Below, in pieces: positions 23,722-33,205 of a stretch of 50,241 bases of DNA. The translations under genes and the position numbers were made by a program. The stretch is from an uncultured beta proteobacterium. GTDB lineage: Bacteria; Pseudomonadota; Gammaproteobacteria; Burkholderiales; Rhodocyclaceae. Every line of letters begins with the position of its first letter. Position 1 is the first letter of the stretch. The stretch covers positions 1-50,241 of the forward strand of contig CAINHS010000091.1 in NCBI GenBank assembly GCA_903848955.1, in the 5' to 3' direction. The notes beneath the pieces were generated by a model, which saw only the letters and a program-made list of their open reading frames with translations, was not told the DNA's origin and did not search any database.

Positions 23722-25704
23722 CTACCAGGAATACCCGGCGTTGAGGTAGACGCTGCGCGGAGTTTCCGGATAGGCGTTGAAGCGTGTCGGCGCCGAACTG
23801 CTGTCGACCAGAGCGTAGGAATAGTAGCGCCTGTCGCTCAGGTTGTTGATGCCTGCGGCGAGTTTCCACGCGCCGAAGCTGCGGGCGATCTTGGTATCCA
23901 GCAGCGTGTAGCCGGGCATGCGGTGGAACAGGTTGGCCGGGTCGTTGTCGTAAACCTGCTCGCCGACATGGCTGGCGCTGAGCGTCAGGCGGGTGTCGCT
24001 GCGCGGCTGCCAGCCCAGGTTCAAGGTGGCACGGTGACGCGGCACCACCGGCACCGTCTTGCCGGTGACGTCGAAGCCGCCGTAGATGCCCGCGTCGAAG
24101 CGCGCCAGGGTATAGGCATAGCGGGCACCGATATCCCAGTCCCGGGCCAGGCTGGTGCGGCCTTCCAGTTCGACGCCGCTTCGCTGCGTCGGCGACAGGT
24201 TCTCATTGCTGAAGCTGAGGTTGTTGTAGTAGATCTCGTGCTTCAGGTGCGATTCGAAGACGCTGGCGCGCAGCTTCGAATTGCCCTGCTGCCACTCGAT
24301 GCCCGCTTCGCGGTCGCGCGAAGTCTGCGGTTCGAGCAGCATCGAGCAGGGGGCAAAGTAGCAACGGTTGTCGTCGATGTTGGCGACGCGGAAACTGGTG
24401 CCGGCACGCGCATACAGGGCGAGCAGGGACGACAGCTGGTAGCGCAGGCCGGCCTCCCCTGCGTTCAGCCGGTAGCGGCGCCCGCTGAGCGGCAGCGGCG
24501 TTGTCAATTCCTCGCTCGACTGGCGGATGCTTTCGCTGCGGGCGCCCAGCGACAGGCGCAGGTCTTGCGTCAGGCGCAACTGGTCCTGCACATACACGGC
24601 GAAATTGTGCTGGCCGCCCTTCTCGTCGCGGCTGGAGAGGAACCCGGTCGCCTGCCAGCGGGTGCGATAGTCCCAGGTCGATGCGTCGATGCCGGCGATC
24701 AGCACGTTTTCATGCCCGCCGGGAGTGCTGCTCCACTTCAGGCGCGGCGAGAAGGTCAATGCACGGACGTCGGTATCGACGAAGGACGTGCCCCACATCG
24801 AGTCGTTGAAGGAGGAACTGTTTTTGTCGCGCACGCCAAGGTCAAAGGACAGCGCAATGGCGCCGAGGCGCTGTTCGCCGGCCAGACCCCAGCGCGTTCC
24901 CTTCTGGCGCGAATAGTCATTCGGCGTACTGGTGCCGCGCGGCTCGCCGGCCAGTTGCGCCTCGCTGCGGGGGCCGGGCAGGCGGGCCTCCTGGCGGTCA
25001 TCACCGAGCCTCAAGGCGAGCCAGCCCGAGTCGCCGTCATGCCGCAGTTCGGCGCCGGCATTTTGCAGCGATGACGCATTGTTGGCGCGATAGTTGTCGG
25101 CGTCGGCGCGGTTGGCGTGAAGGGCAATGCCCCAGCCCTTGCCGCCGGCGGCGATGCTGCCGCGCAACTCGCGGGCGCCGTAGCTGCCCGCCGAGGCGAA
25201 GACCTGGCCGCCGCCCGGCCGCTCCGTTGCGGCATGGGTGATGACGTTGATGACGCCTGCGGTGGCGCCGGAACCGTAGAGCACCGCACCGGATCCGGGC
25301 AGGATTTCGATGCGCTCGATGGCGTTGAGCGGAATCGCGCTGATGCGCGCCGAGGCCTGCTCGTTCTCGCTGATGCGGACACCGTCGACCAGCACCAGCG
25401 TGTTCTGGTCGCCGGTGACGCCGAAGCCGCGCAGGTCAAGCGGGTTGTCCGGTATGCCGAGAAAGTTGATGCGGGTGTGCACCCCGCCGAGCTTGTTGAG
25501 CACTTCGCCCAGTGTCGTGGCGGTGCTGCGACTGATGTCCTCTGCCGTGACGATACGAATGCCGATGGGAGCCGCAAGCGCCCTTTCGGGAAAGCGCGTG
25601 GCGGTGACGACGACGGTGGCGGAATCCTCCGCGGCGAGCGAAATGCAAGGCGACACAAGGCTTGCCGCGCAGGCGGCAATGGCGAAACGACTGATGATAT
25701 ACAT
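23722..25704 (-). CDS. btuB: TonB-dependent vitamin B12 receptor
   Basis: A 660-residue outer-membrane receptor. It has a signal peptide to about residue 25, a TonB-box-like DSATVVVTATR, a plug domain (about 45-150, with RGFGVTGDQNTLVLVDGVRI and GSGAVLYGSGATAGVINVIT) and a beta-barrel ending in a terminal aromatic residue (NAGYSW). It takes up cobalamin with energy from TonB-ExbB-ExbD. The ATG at 25704 follows GGGGAG; the frame is open further upstream but that part is the riboswitch leader. First gene of the btuB-btuC-btuD operon. Confidence 0.93.
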   Translation of the reverse strand: MYIISRFAIAACAASLVSPCISLAAEDSATVVVTATRFPERALAAPIGIRIVTAEDISRSTATTLGEVLNKLGGVHTRINFLGIPDNPLDLRGFGVTGDQNTLVLVDGVRISENEQASARISAIPLNAIERIEILPGSGAVLYGSGATAGVINVITHAATERPGGGQVFASAGSYGARELRGSIAAGGKGWGIALHANRADADNYRANNASSLQNAGAELRHDGDSGWLALRLGDDRQEARLPGPRSEAQLAGEPRGTSTPNDYSRQKGTRWGLAGEQRLGAIALSFDLGVRDKNSSSFNDSMWGTSFVDTDVRALTFSPRLKWSSTPGGHENVLIAGIDASTWDYRTRWQATGFLSSRDEKGGQHNFAVYVQDQLRLTQDLRLSLGARSESIRQSSEELTTPLPLSGRRYRLNAGEAGLRYQLSSLLALYARAGTSFRVANIDDNRCYFAPCSMLLEPQTSRDREAGIEWQQGNSKLRASVFESHLKHEIYYNNLSFSNENLSPTQRSGVELEGRTSLARDWDIGARYAYTLARFDAGIYGGFDVTGKTVPVVPRHRATLNLGWQPRSDTRLTLSASHVGEQVYDNDPANLFHRMPGYTLLDTKIARSFGAWKLAAGINNLSDRRYYSYALVDSSSAPTRFNAYPETPRSVYLNAGYSW

Positions 25705-25834
25705 GCAAACTCCCCTAGCCGGCGAGCGTCCCCGCAGCCGGTATGTGGCAAATGAATGCTTGCACGGTGGGGTGATGGACGGGGTAGGCACGGACCCCCG
25801 GCGCGCCGCAACCCCGCAACGCATTCGCTGGTTG

Positions 25835-26025
25835 TCCCTGGCCGGTCTCCGGGCTTGGAAGTCTTAGTTCATCGCCTTCCCGGGTTCGACCCAGTGGCGT
25901 TTTGATGAACTCGCACTTCCTTACCGTTGCGGGGGCAGCGCCGGAATTGACTGTCGAGGTCTCACCGGCTTCCCGTTTCACCCGGCACGGAAAACCATGC
26001 GCGGGCACCACGAACGGCGTCAGTA
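25835..26025 (-). ncRNA. cobalamin (AdoCbl) riboswitch upstream of btuB
   Basis: Read on the minus strand the 5' part contains GGGTGAAACGGGAAGCCGGTG, the central core has the CCCCCGCAACGGTAAGG segment (consensus CCCGCAACTGT), and the 3' B12-box region reads AAGCCCGGAGACCGGCC (near 25839-25857). These are the three conserved blocks of the cobalamin riboswitch in the correct order and spacing. About 130 bases separate it from the btuB start and can hold the expression platform. When adenosylcobalamin is plentiful it should lower expression of btuBCD. The ends given are approximate. Confidence 0.95.
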
Positions 26026-26071
26026 TAACAAACGCCCGCTGCCGCTGCGGCGGCAGGGCGCAAATCAGGCT

Positions 26072-27022
26072 TCAGGCGGCCTCCTGCGCCTCCAGCCAGA
26101 AGGCCAGGCCCTGGGCATTGAGCTCCAGGTCGAGATGCCAGATGTCGAGGATTTCGGCGTCGGCGAGGCGGCAGCCGTGCCGGTGCGCCTCGTCCAGCAG
26201 CAGCGCGGTCAGGCCTTCGCGGATGCGCGTGGTCTTGTCCTCACATTCGGCGGCGGCCAGCGTGATGGCGACGTAGCGATCGAGCAGGGCCAGGACCTGG
26301 CGGCCGAGTCCGGCGGGCTGCGCCAGCCGGCTGAAGTGCGTCAGATACACCGCTTCCGGATTGAAAGACAGCATGCGTTCGATGGAAGCGCGCATCTCGT
26401 CCGGGTCGAACTGGATCGGCGTGGACGAGGGGAAGATCAGCGGTCGCCCGTCGACATCGAGTTCGCGATAGGAAATGCCGAAGGTGTCGCCGGTGAAAAT
26501 GCCGCCGGTCTGACGGTCGACGATGGCGATGTGGTGGCGGGCATGGCCGGGCGAATCGATGCACAGCAGTTGGCGCGAACCGAGTTGCAGCAGCGTGTTG
26601 TCATGGGCTTCGATGATGCGTCCGGCGTCGATCGGCAGCAGCTTGCCGTACAGCGCCTTGGCCCGCTCTTTGCCGTAGACGCCCTCGACGCCGGCCATCA
26701 GCCTGGAGGGCTCGATCATGTGCCGCGCGCCGCGCGGATGCACCACCAGCCGGGCGTTGGGGAAGGCGGCCATCATGGCGCCGGCGCCGCCGGCATGGTC
26801 GAGATGGATGTGGGTGAGGATGACGTAATCGACGGATTCCGGCTCCAGGCCGCGCGCGGCGAGGGCGGCCCGCGCCTGCGGCATGACTTCGAAGTTGGCC
26901 GTGTCGACGAAGGCGGCGCGGCCCTCGCTTTCGATCAGATGGATCGCCGCCAGCAGCGGCCGCACGTAGCCGGCATCGAAGGCGTAGATGCCGTTGTGGT
27001 AATCGATCAGGCTGTCCGCCAT
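26072..27022 (-). CDS. metallo-beta-lactamase-fold hydrolase
   Basis: A 316-residue protein with the binuclear-zinc motif HIHLDH (H71, H73, D75, H76), a further histidine in DSPGHARHHI, an aspartate in FTGDTF and the last histidine in YLTHFS. The fold is shared by hydrolases of thioesters, lactones and glutathione adducts; the sequence alone does not tell the substrate. Its start overlaps the stop of the GMC oxidoreductase gene (ATGA), so the two are coupled. That pairing suggests it acts on a product of the alcohol oxidation or on a thioester made by the nearby CoA-linked dehydrogenase. Confidence 0.85.
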   Translation of the reverse strand: MADSLIDYHNGIYAFDAGYVRPLLAAIHLIESEGRAAFVDTANFEVMPQARAALAARGLEPESVDYVILTHIHLDHAGGAGAMMAAFPNARLVVHPRGARHMIEPSRLMAGVEGVYGKERAKALYGKLLPIDAGRIIEAHDNTLLQLGSRQLLCIDSPGHARHHIAIVDRQTGGIFTGDTFGISYRELDVDGRPLIFPSSTPIQFDPDEMRASIERMLSFNPEAVYLTHFSRLAQPAGLGRQVLALLDRYVAITLAAAECEDKTTRIREGLTALLLDEAHRHGCRLADAEILDIWHLDLELNAQGLAFWLEAQEAA

Positions 27023-28638
27023 CACGAGCGGCGCGCTGCGCGGATCAGGGCGGCGCCGCGTTCGGCGATCATGATGGTCGGGGTGTTGGTGTTGCCCGAG
27101 GTGATGGTCGGCATGATCGAGGCATCGACCACGCGCAGCCGCGCCATGCCGCGCACGCGCAGTTCGGAATCGACCACGGCCTGGGCATCGTCGCTGCGAC
27201 CCATGGCGCAGGTGCAGGTGGGATGGAAGATGGTGGTGCCGATGTTGCCGGCGGCCCGGGCCATTTCCTCGTCAGTCTGGAACTGCGCGCCGGGCAGGTA
27301 TTCCTCGGGCCGGTAGGCCGCCAGCGCCGGCTGCGCCACGACCTGGCGCGTCAGGCGCAGGGCGCGGGCGGCGATCTGGCGGTCGTTGTCGGTCGACAGG
27401 TAGTTGGGCGCGATGAGCGGCGCCGTCGCCGGGTCGCGGTCGCGGATGCGCACCGCGCCGCGCGAGGTGGGGCGCAGGTTGCAGACGCTGGCCGTGAAGG
27501 CGGGGAAGCGGTGCAGCGGGTCGCCGAACTTGTCCAGCGACAGCGGCTGGACGTGGAACTCCAGGTCGGGTGTGGCCACCTCGGGGCCGGAGCGGAAGAA
27601 GCCGCCCAGCTGGCTGGGTGCCATCGACAGCGGCCCGCTGCGGAACAGGGCGTACTCGAGCGCCATCAGGGCCTTGCCCCACAGGCTGTTGGCAGTCTGG
27701 TTCAGCGTCCTGATGCCATGCACCTTGAAGATCATGCGCAACTGCAGGTGGTCCTGCAGGTTGCCGCCGACGCCGGGCAGGTCGTGCACCAGCGGCACGC
27801 CGTGCTGCTGCAACAGCGCGCCGGGGCCGATGCCGGAGCGCTGCAGGATGGCCGGCGAGCCGATGGCGCCGGCCGTGAGCACGGTCTCGATGCGCGCCGT
27901 GACACGGTGTGGCACGCCGCCGAGACGGAACTCGACGCCGCGCGCTTCGCGGCCGTCGAGCACCAGCTTGTCGATCAGCGCGCCGGTGACGACCTTGAGG
28001 TTGCTCCTGTGCTGCACCGGGCGCAGCATGGCCTTGGTGGCATTCCAGCGCACGCCCTTTTTCTGGTTGACTTCGAAGTGGCCGATGCCGAAATTGTCGC
28101 CGCGGTTGTAGTCCTGAGTGTAAGGAATGCCGGCCTGCTGCGCAGCTTCGATGTAGCGGTCGAGCACGTCCCAGTGCAGGCGCTGCTTTTCCACGCGCCA
28201 TTCGCCCTTGTCGCCGTGCATCTCGTCGGCACCGCGCCAGTAGTCCTCGCTTTGCTTGAACACCGGCAGCACGCTTTGCCAGTTCCAGCGGCTGTCGCCG
28301 GTGATCTGCGCCCATTCCTCGTAGTCGCGGACCTGGCCGCGCAGGCAGAGCATGGCGTTGATCGAGGAACAGCCGCCGAGCACCTTGCCGCGGGCGTAGC
28401 CTATCGAGCGGCCGTTGAGGCCGGGCTCGGCTTCGGTCGTGTAGCACCAGTCGGTGCGCGGGTTGTTGATGCAGTAGAGGTAGCCGATCGGGATGTGGAT
28501 CCAGATCCAGTCGTCCTTTTCGCCGGCCTCGAGCAGCAGCACGCTGACCTCGGGATCGGCCGAAAGCCGGTTGGCCACAACGCAGCCGGCGGTGCCGCCG
28601 CCGACGATGACATAGTCGAATTCGCCGAAGTCTTTCAT
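27022..28638 (-). CDS. GMC-family FAD-dependent alcohol dehydrogenase (choline-dehydrogenase-like)
   Basis: A 538-residue GMC flavoprotein. The FAD motif YVIVGGGTAGC is at 9-19, the family signature RGKVLGGCSSINAM at about 82-95, and the second signature GAIGSPAILQRSGIGP at about 255-270. The C-terminal histidine/asparagine pair region is FHPTCTCAMG and SGNTNTPTIMIAERGA. It belongs to the BetA/AlkJ-like branch, which oxidises choline or aliphatic alcohols at the membrane. No choline-pathway genes (betB, betI) are nearby, so an aliphatic primary alcohol is equally possible. It is coupled to the downstream hydrolase and follows mmsA on the same strand after a palindromic repeat. Confidence 0.88.
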   Translation of the reverse strand: MKDFGEFDYVIVGGGTAGCVVANRLSADPEVSVLLLEAGEKDDWIWIHIPIGYLYCINNPRTDWCYTTEAEPGLNGRSIGYARGKVLGGCSSINAMLCLRGQVRDYEEWAQITGDSRWNWQSVLPVFKQSEDYWRGADEMHGDKGEWRVEKQRLHWDVLDRYIEAAQQAGIPYTQDYNRGDNFGIGHFEVNQKKGVRWNATKAMLRPVQHRSNLKVVTGALIDKLVLDGREARGVEFRLGGVPHRVTARIETVLTAGAIGSPAILQRSGIGPGALLQQHGVPLVHDLPGVGGNLQDHLQLRMIFKVHGIRTLNQTANSLWGKALMALEYALFRSGPLSMAPSQLGGFFRSGPEVATPDLEFHVQPLSLDKFGDPLHRFPAFTASVCNLRPTSRGAVRIRDRDPATAPLIAPNYLSTDNDRQIAARALRLTRQVVAQPALAAYRPEEYLPGAQFQTDEEMARAAGNIGTTIFHPTCTCAMGRSDDAQAVVDSELRVRGMARLRVVDASIMPTITSGNTNTPTIMIAERGAALIRAARRS

Positions 28639-28650
28639 TCAGGACCTTCT

Positions 28651-28731
28651 ACCACAGAGGCACAGAGACACAGAGAAAGGCAAGCATAGGCAGTTCAAAG
28701 AATCGTCTCTGTGCCTCTGTGTCTCTGTGGT
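28651..28731. repeat. palindromic intergenic element (ACCRCAGAGG family, copy 2)
   Basis: The left arm (28651-28677) begins ACCACAGAGGCACAGAGA and the right arm (28705-28731) is its near-complete reverse complement, around a loop of about 27 bases. The pattern ACCRCAGAGGCRCRGAG matches the element at 1386-1475. It lies between mmsA and the GMC gene on the minus strand. Confidence 0.78.
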
Positions 28732-28740
28732 TCATGGGGC

Positions 28741-30258
28741 CTACTTATTCACCGGCATGACGAACTCCGGTCCTTTCGATTCGGACCCGGGCCAGCGCTG
28801 CATGATGCTCTTGTAGCGGCTGTAGAAGCGCACGCCTTCCTCGCCGTAGATGTGGTGGTCGCCGAACAGGCTGGCTTTCCAGCCGCCGAAGGAATGCCAG
28901 GCCATGGGCACCGGGATGGGCACGTTGATGCCGATCATGCCGACCTCGACCTTCTGCACGAAGGCCTGCGCCGTGCCGCCGTCGCGGGTGAAGCAGGCGA
29001 CGCCGTTGGCGAAGGCGTGACGGTTGATCAGCTCCACCGCCGCGGCGAAGGTCGGCACGCGCACCACGCACAGCACCGGGCCGAAAATTTCCTCGAGGTA
29101 GATGCTCATGTCGGGCCGCACATTGTCGAACAGCGTCGGGTTGATGAAGAAGCCCTGCTGCAATTCCCCCGTCAGGCCCTCGCGGCCGTCGAGCACCAGT
29201 CTGGCGCCTTGCTGCACCCCGGCGGCGATGTAGCCGGCCACCCGGTCCCGGTGCACGGCGGTGACCAGCGGCCCCATCTCTACGTTCGCCGCATCGCCGG
29301 CGCCGACTTTCAGTTTTTTCGCCCGCTCGAGGACGCGCGCCACCAGCTCGTCGGCGCAACTGCCTACCGCCACGGCGACAGATATCGCCATGCAACGTTC
29401 GCCGGCCGAGCCGTAGGCGGCGCCGATCAGGGCATCGGCGGCGCCGTCGAGGTCGGCATCGGGCATCACCACCATGTGGTTCTTGGCCCCGCCCAGGGCC
29501 TGCACGCGCTTGCCATGGGTGATGCCGGTCTGCTGGATGTACTTCGCGATCGGCGTCGAGCCGACGAAGGACACGGCCTGCACGTCGGGATGTTCAAGCA
29601 GGGCGTCCACCGCCTCCTTGTCGCCCTGCACCACGTTGAAGGCGCCGGCGGGAAGTCCGGCTTCGCGCAGCAGTTCGGCCGTCAGCATCGAAGGTGAGGG
29701 GTCGCGCTCGGAGGGTTTGAGGACGAAGGTGTTGCCGCAGGCCAGCGCCATCGGCGCCATCCACATCGGCACCATGAAAGGGAAGTTGAAGGGCGTGATG
29801 CCGGCCGCCACGCCCAACGGCATGCGCTGGTTCCAGTGATCGATGCCGCCGCCGATGCCGTGCGAATGCTGGCCCTTGAGCAACTGCGGAATGCCGCAGG
29901 CGAACTCGATGATTTCCAGCCCGCGCTGCACTTCGCCCAGCGCATCGGGCAGCGTCTTGCCGTGTTCGGCGCTGAGCAGCCGGGCCAGATCGCCGGAGTA
30001 TTGCTCGACCAGGTCGCGGAACTTGAACATGACGCGGGCCCGCCGCTGTGGCGCCGCCGTGCCCCAGTCGGCGAAGGCCGCGCGCGCGGCGGCAACGGCA
30101 CGATCGACGTCAGCGCGGCAAGCCAGCGCGATCTGCCGCGCCACCCGGCCCTGCGCCGGATTGAACACCTCGCCACGGCGCGTGCCGGTGCCGGCATCGG
30201 CCTGTCCGTTGATCCAGTGGCCGACAAGGTCGGCTGCATTGATGAATTGAAGGCTCAT
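28741..30258 (-). CDS. mmsA: methylmalonate-semialdehyde dehydrogenase (CoA-acylating)
   Basis: A 505-residue aldehyde dehydrogenase of the MmsA subfamily. The catalytic cysteine is Cys289 in GERCMAISV, the cofactor region reads [15 protein letters not shown], and the C-terminal [16 protein letters not shown] and [12 protein letters not shown] are characteristic of MmsA. It converts methylmalonate semialdehyde (from valine) or malonate semialdehyde with NAD and CoA into propionyl- or acetyl-CoA. The start at 30258 follows AGGAAG. The other valine genes (mmsB and the acyl-CoA steps) are not in the window. It may be co-transcribed with the GMC and hydrolase genes downstream. Confidence 0.93.
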   Translation of the reverse strand: MSLQFINAADLVGHWINGQADAGTGTRRGEVFNPAQGRVARQIALACRADVDRAVAAARAAFADWGTAAPQRRARVMFKFRDLVEQYSGDLARLLSAEHGKTLPDALGEVQRGLEIIEFACGIPQLLKGQHSHGIGGGIDHWNQRMPLGVAAGITPFNFPFMVPMWMAPMALACGNTFVLKPSERDPSPSMLTAELLREAGLPAGAFNVVQGDKEAVDALLEHPDVQAVSFVGSTPIAKYIQQTGITHGKRVQALGGAKNHMVVMPDADLDGAADALIGAAYGSAGERCMAISVAVAVGSCADELVARVLERAKKLKVGAGDAANVEMGPLVTAVHRDRVAGYIAAGVQQGARLVLDGREGLTGELQQGFFINPTLFDNVRPDMSIYLEEIFGPVLCVVRVPTFAAAVELINRHAFANGVACFTRDGGTAQAFVQKVEVGMIGINVPIPVPMAWHSFGGWKASLFGDHHIYGEEGVRFYSRYKSIMQRWPGSESKGPEFVMPVNK

Positions 30259-30394
30259 GGCTTCCTCAGTACGTGCTGTAAATACGGATGAAATTGCAAC
30301 CTGGTGTCGTGCCCAAGTCTAGCGCAGACGACAAGCACGAGAACATTTCTTGCGCGGACCCGCCGCCTATGGCAGAATGCGCGCCTTCTGTCGT

Positions 30395-30471
30395 GGAGTG
30401 GTAGTTCAGTTGGTTAGAATACCGGCCTGTCACGCCGGGGGTCGCGGGTTCGAGTCCCGTCCACTCCGCCA
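30395..30471 (+). tRNA. tRNA-Asp (anticodon GTC)
   Basis: A complete 77-base cloverleaf: acceptor arms GGAGTGG and CCACTCC, D-loop AGTTCAGTTGGTTAGAA, anticodon stem CCGGC/GCCGG with loop CTGTCAC (GTC), T-arm GCGGGTTCGAGTCCCGT, discriminator G and an encoded CCA end. A short T run follows, but no terminator hairpin. No duplicated 3' end that would mark an integration site was noticed nearby. Confidence 0.97.
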
Positions 30472-30620
30472 ACGTTTTTCAGCAAGTCGCCCAGCGCAGC
30501 GGCAGCATTTTCAGCCGTGCGAACGATACAGCGCCTCAACGGGATTTCCGCCCGGCGGGGCGTTTGTGCTTTCTGGCCCGCTAGTGTTCGCTACAGACAG
30601 ACCACAGGACTCTCTTGTTG

Positions 30621-32174
30621 ATGATCCCCCGCGTTGAACCCGGCACCGTCGGTCCTTGCCCTGTAGCCGCCGATGCGCTGCAGGGCATCAAGCGCCAGCA
30701 GACCAATCCCGCGCGCTGGAATGGCGCCGGCTGGCAGGCGTTCGCCGATGCGGTGCGCGCTGCCGGCGTGGAACTCGCCGAAGGCGCCATCGCCTGCGGC
30801 GTCTATCTCACCGATGCCGGTGGCACGGCCTATGGCTTGCCGCATGGCGTGGTGATCGCGCGCAGCGCGGCGCAGATTTCCGTGTTGCTCAAGGCGGCGC
30901 AGGCGCACCGGGTGCCGCTGACGGTGCGCGGCGGCGGGCTTACCACCGAAGGCGAGTCGGTGGCCTTCGGCGGCGTGCTGCTCGACATGACCGGCATGAG
31001 CCGGGTGTTGGCGATCGATGCGGCGGCGCTGACGGTGCGCACCGAGGCCGGCATCTACTGGCACAGCCTGGCCGAGGAACTGCGCCGCGAGAACCTCGAT
31101 TACCTGTCGGCGCCGCTCAACCTGACCTCCTCGGTCGGCGGCACGCTGGGCGTCGGCGGCATCGACGTGAATTCGGCGCGACTCGGTTGCAGCGCCGATC
31201 AGGCCCTGTCGTTGCAGGTGGTGACGCCGACCGGCGACATCGTCGAGTGTTCCGACGACGAGAATGCGGAATTGTTCCAGCGCGTGATCCTGGGTTACGG
31301 CCAGTTCGGCATCATCACCGAGGCGACGCTGCGGCTGCGCCCCTACACGCCGCTGTCCATGCACTACTACTATTATTCCTCGCTGCGCACCGCCATCGAG
31401 GACCTGCAGATGCTCGACAGCAACGATGCCAGCGACTATTCGGGCATCCTTACCATCATGGATTGCGCGGTTAACCTGCTGGTGGCTTTCGATTCCGGCG
31501 AGCGCGAAGCGGCATTCCGCAAGAACTGGGCGTCGCGCCTGCGCGGCTTCGGCGAGTTCGGCTTCGCCCTGTCGATGGCGGGACACTATGCCCTGCGGCC
31601 ATGGAAATTCCGCGAAGCGCTCTACCTGCTGCAGCGCAAGCGCGAGGTGTTCCCCGAGTTCCGCCGCACCGAATACATGCGCGACGGCAAGATGCATGAC
31701 CGTAGCGTGGTGTTCTCGCGCGCCGTGTGGAAGCACTGGGGTTCGCGCAACATGGTGATTCCCGACCTGGCGACCCCGGCCGACAGATTCATCGAGGCCG
31801 TCGAGCGCGGCAACGCCGTCTGTCGCAAGTATTTCCGCCACTACACGCTCTACTGCGTCGGCATCCGGCTGCGCCCCGACCACGGCCCGCATTACGAAAT
31901 GTCCTGCATCCCGCCGGCGGCGCAAGGCTGGGCCTACGGCTGCGAATTCGAGCCGATGATCGAAGGCGGCGTGTATAGCCGCGATCACTTCCAGTCCTTC
32001 AAGAACGCAATCTACGACATCGGCGTCGATCTCGGCGCCAGCTACTATCGTTTCGGCGGCATGATGAAAGGCTATATCCGGCGTGTCTTCGGCGACGAAC
32101 TGGTGGACCGGCACCTGGCCATGAAGCGCCGCGCCGACCCGGCGATGATCCTCAACCGCGACGTGATCTTCTGA
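30621..32174 (+). CDS. FAD-binding oxidoreductase, cytokinin-dehydrogenase/PCMH-like
   Basis: A 517-residue flavoprotein of the vanillyl-alcohol-oxidase superfamily. The PCMH FAD domain (about 65-240) includes GVVIARSAAQISVLLKAAQ, TVRGGGLTTEGES and LTSSVGGTLGVGGID, then GYGQFGIITEATLRLRP. The C-terminal domain resembles cytokinin dehydrogenase. No signal peptide is visible. The start at 30621 is preferred over two upstream TTG codons. The stop overlaps the next start by one base (TGATG), so it is coupled to the Fe-S protein gene. It likely oxidises an organic alcohol, amine or 2-hydroxy acid and passes electrons to the Fe-S partner; the substrate is unknown. Confidence 0.82.
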   Translation: MIPRVEPGTVGPCPVAADALQGIKRQQTNPARWNGAGWQAFADAVRAAGVELAEGAIACGVYLTDAGGTAYGLPHGVVIARSAAQISVLLKAAQAHRVPLTVRGGGLTTEGESVAFGGVLLDMTGMSRVLAIDAAALTVRTEAGIYWHSLAEELRRENLDYLSAPLNLTSSVGGTLGVGGIDVNSARLGCSADQALSLQVVTPTGDIVECSDDENAELFQRVILGYGQFGIITEATLRLRPYTPLSMHYYYYSSLRTAIEDLQMLDSNDASDYSGILTIMDCAVNLLVAFDSGEREAAFRKNWASRLRGFGEFGFALSMAGHYALRPWKFREALYLLQRKREVFPEFRRTEYMRDGKMHDRSVVFSRAVWKHWGSRNMVIPDLATPADRFIEAVERGNAVCRKYFRHYTLYCVGIRLRPDHGPHYEMSCIPPAAQGWAYGCEFEPMIEGGVYSRDHFQSFKNAIYDIGVDLGASYYRFGGMMKGYIRRVFGDELVDRHLAMKRRADPAMILNRDVIF

Positions 32175-33205
32175 TGCCGGCCTTCCTTGCCCGAATGCCG
32201 GCCGCAGCGCGCGACTATTCGGCCTGCAGCGGCTGCAGCCTGTGCCTGCTGGTGTGCCCGATGTGGCGCAGCCGCCATGATCCGGGATTCTCTCCGGAGG
32301 GGCTGGCCAAGGCCCTGCAGTGCGGCGCCACGGCGGCCGCGCTGGCGCCGCCGCTGGATGCCTGCTCGCTGTGCGGCGCCTGCGATGCGGTATGCCCGGA
32401 GCGCATCGATCTGTCCGGCATGATCATGGACTTGCGCCGGCGCCTGGCAAATTCGCCCCTGCCGGATGTACCGCGGCCGGCGCTGCCGGACGACCTCCAC
32501 TCCCGGCTGCAACAGGGTGCGCCGGCAACGGCCCCGGTCGCTCCACGCTCCGCTCCCGTACTCCTGCCGGGCCCTGCGTTGCGCGCCGACGCCGCCTTGC
32601 TGGCGCAGGTGCAGGCCCTGCTCGGGATTGCCGTGTTTGACGACGATGGCGACGACATCGCCCTGGCCATCGAGGTCGGCGTCGTGATTCCGCCGCTGCG
32701 GCTGCAGTCCTTCCTTGATTCGCTGCGCGGGCACAGCATCGTCGCCGCCGACGGCCTGCTGCTGCGCCAGTTGCGCCGCTGGCTGGCAGGTTCGCAGCGC
32801 ATGGGGCTGGGAGCGGCGCTGAGCACGCGGGCGGCGGTACGCAGCAATCTGGGTGCCGGCGACCTCTACGTCATCGAGCCGCGCGCCTTTCATGCCGACT
32901 ACGAGCGCATGGTGGGTTTCTATGACCGGCTGCAGCGCGAAACGGGCTGCAGCTTCAACCTTGATCTGCAGCGCATCGCCATTCCGGCGGTGGCGCCGGG
33001 CATGGCGCAGAATCCCGGGTTCGCTGCGGGCGACGAGGTACAGGCAAAATGGATACTGCAGGGACGCTCGCCGGCGCGCATCGTCGTCGAAAGCCTGGCG
33101 GATCGCGCCGTCTTCGGCCGGGTCTGCGACCTGCCGGTGGTGCATGTTGCCGAATTGGGGGTAGATCCGCAGATGATGAAGGAGTTTCGACATGCGTTCG
33201 GTTGA
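32174..33205 (+). CDS. 4Fe-4S dicluster protein, GlcF/GlpC-like N-terminus
   Basis: A 343-residue protein. Two classic [4Fe-4S] motifs are present: C18, C21, C24, C28 (CSGCSLCLLVCP) and C64, C67, C70, C74 (CSLCGACDAVCP). The first 100 residues resemble the ferredoxin part of glycolate oxidase GlcF and glycerol-3-phosphate dehydrogenase GlpC. The remaining 240 residues lack the cysteine-rich CCG heterodisulfide-reductase repeats of those proteins, so this is a different architecture. It overlaps the flavoprotein genes on both sides and is probably their electron carrier. Confidence 0.82.
   Translation: MPAFLARMPAAARDYSACSGCSLCLLVCPMWRSRHDPGFSPEGLAKALQCGATAAALAPPLDACSLCGACDAVCPERIDLSGMIMDLRRRLANSPLPDVPRPALPDDLHSRLQQGAPATAPVAPRSAPVLLPGPALRADAALLAQVQALLGIAVFDDDGDDIALAIEVGVVIPPLRLQSFLDSLRGHSIVAADGLLLRQLRRWLAGSQRMGLGAALSTRAAVRSNLGAGDLYVIEPRAFHADYERMVGFYDRLQRETGCSFNLDLQRIAIPAVAPGMAQNPGFAAGDEVQAKWILQGRSPARIVVESLADRAVFGRVCDLPVVHVAELGVDPQMMKEFRHAFG

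Noticed and set aside
22462-25074. 870-codon open frame on the plus strand across btuD, btuC and btuB
   Set aside because: Low-complexity Gln/Arg/Ala translation typical of an antisense shadow; the minus strand genes have all family motifs and sit behind a riboswitch.
30395-30471. tRNA-Asp as the attachment site of an integrated element
   Set aside because: No integrase and no repeated tRNA 3' end were found downstream; the following genes have ordinary metabolic functions.
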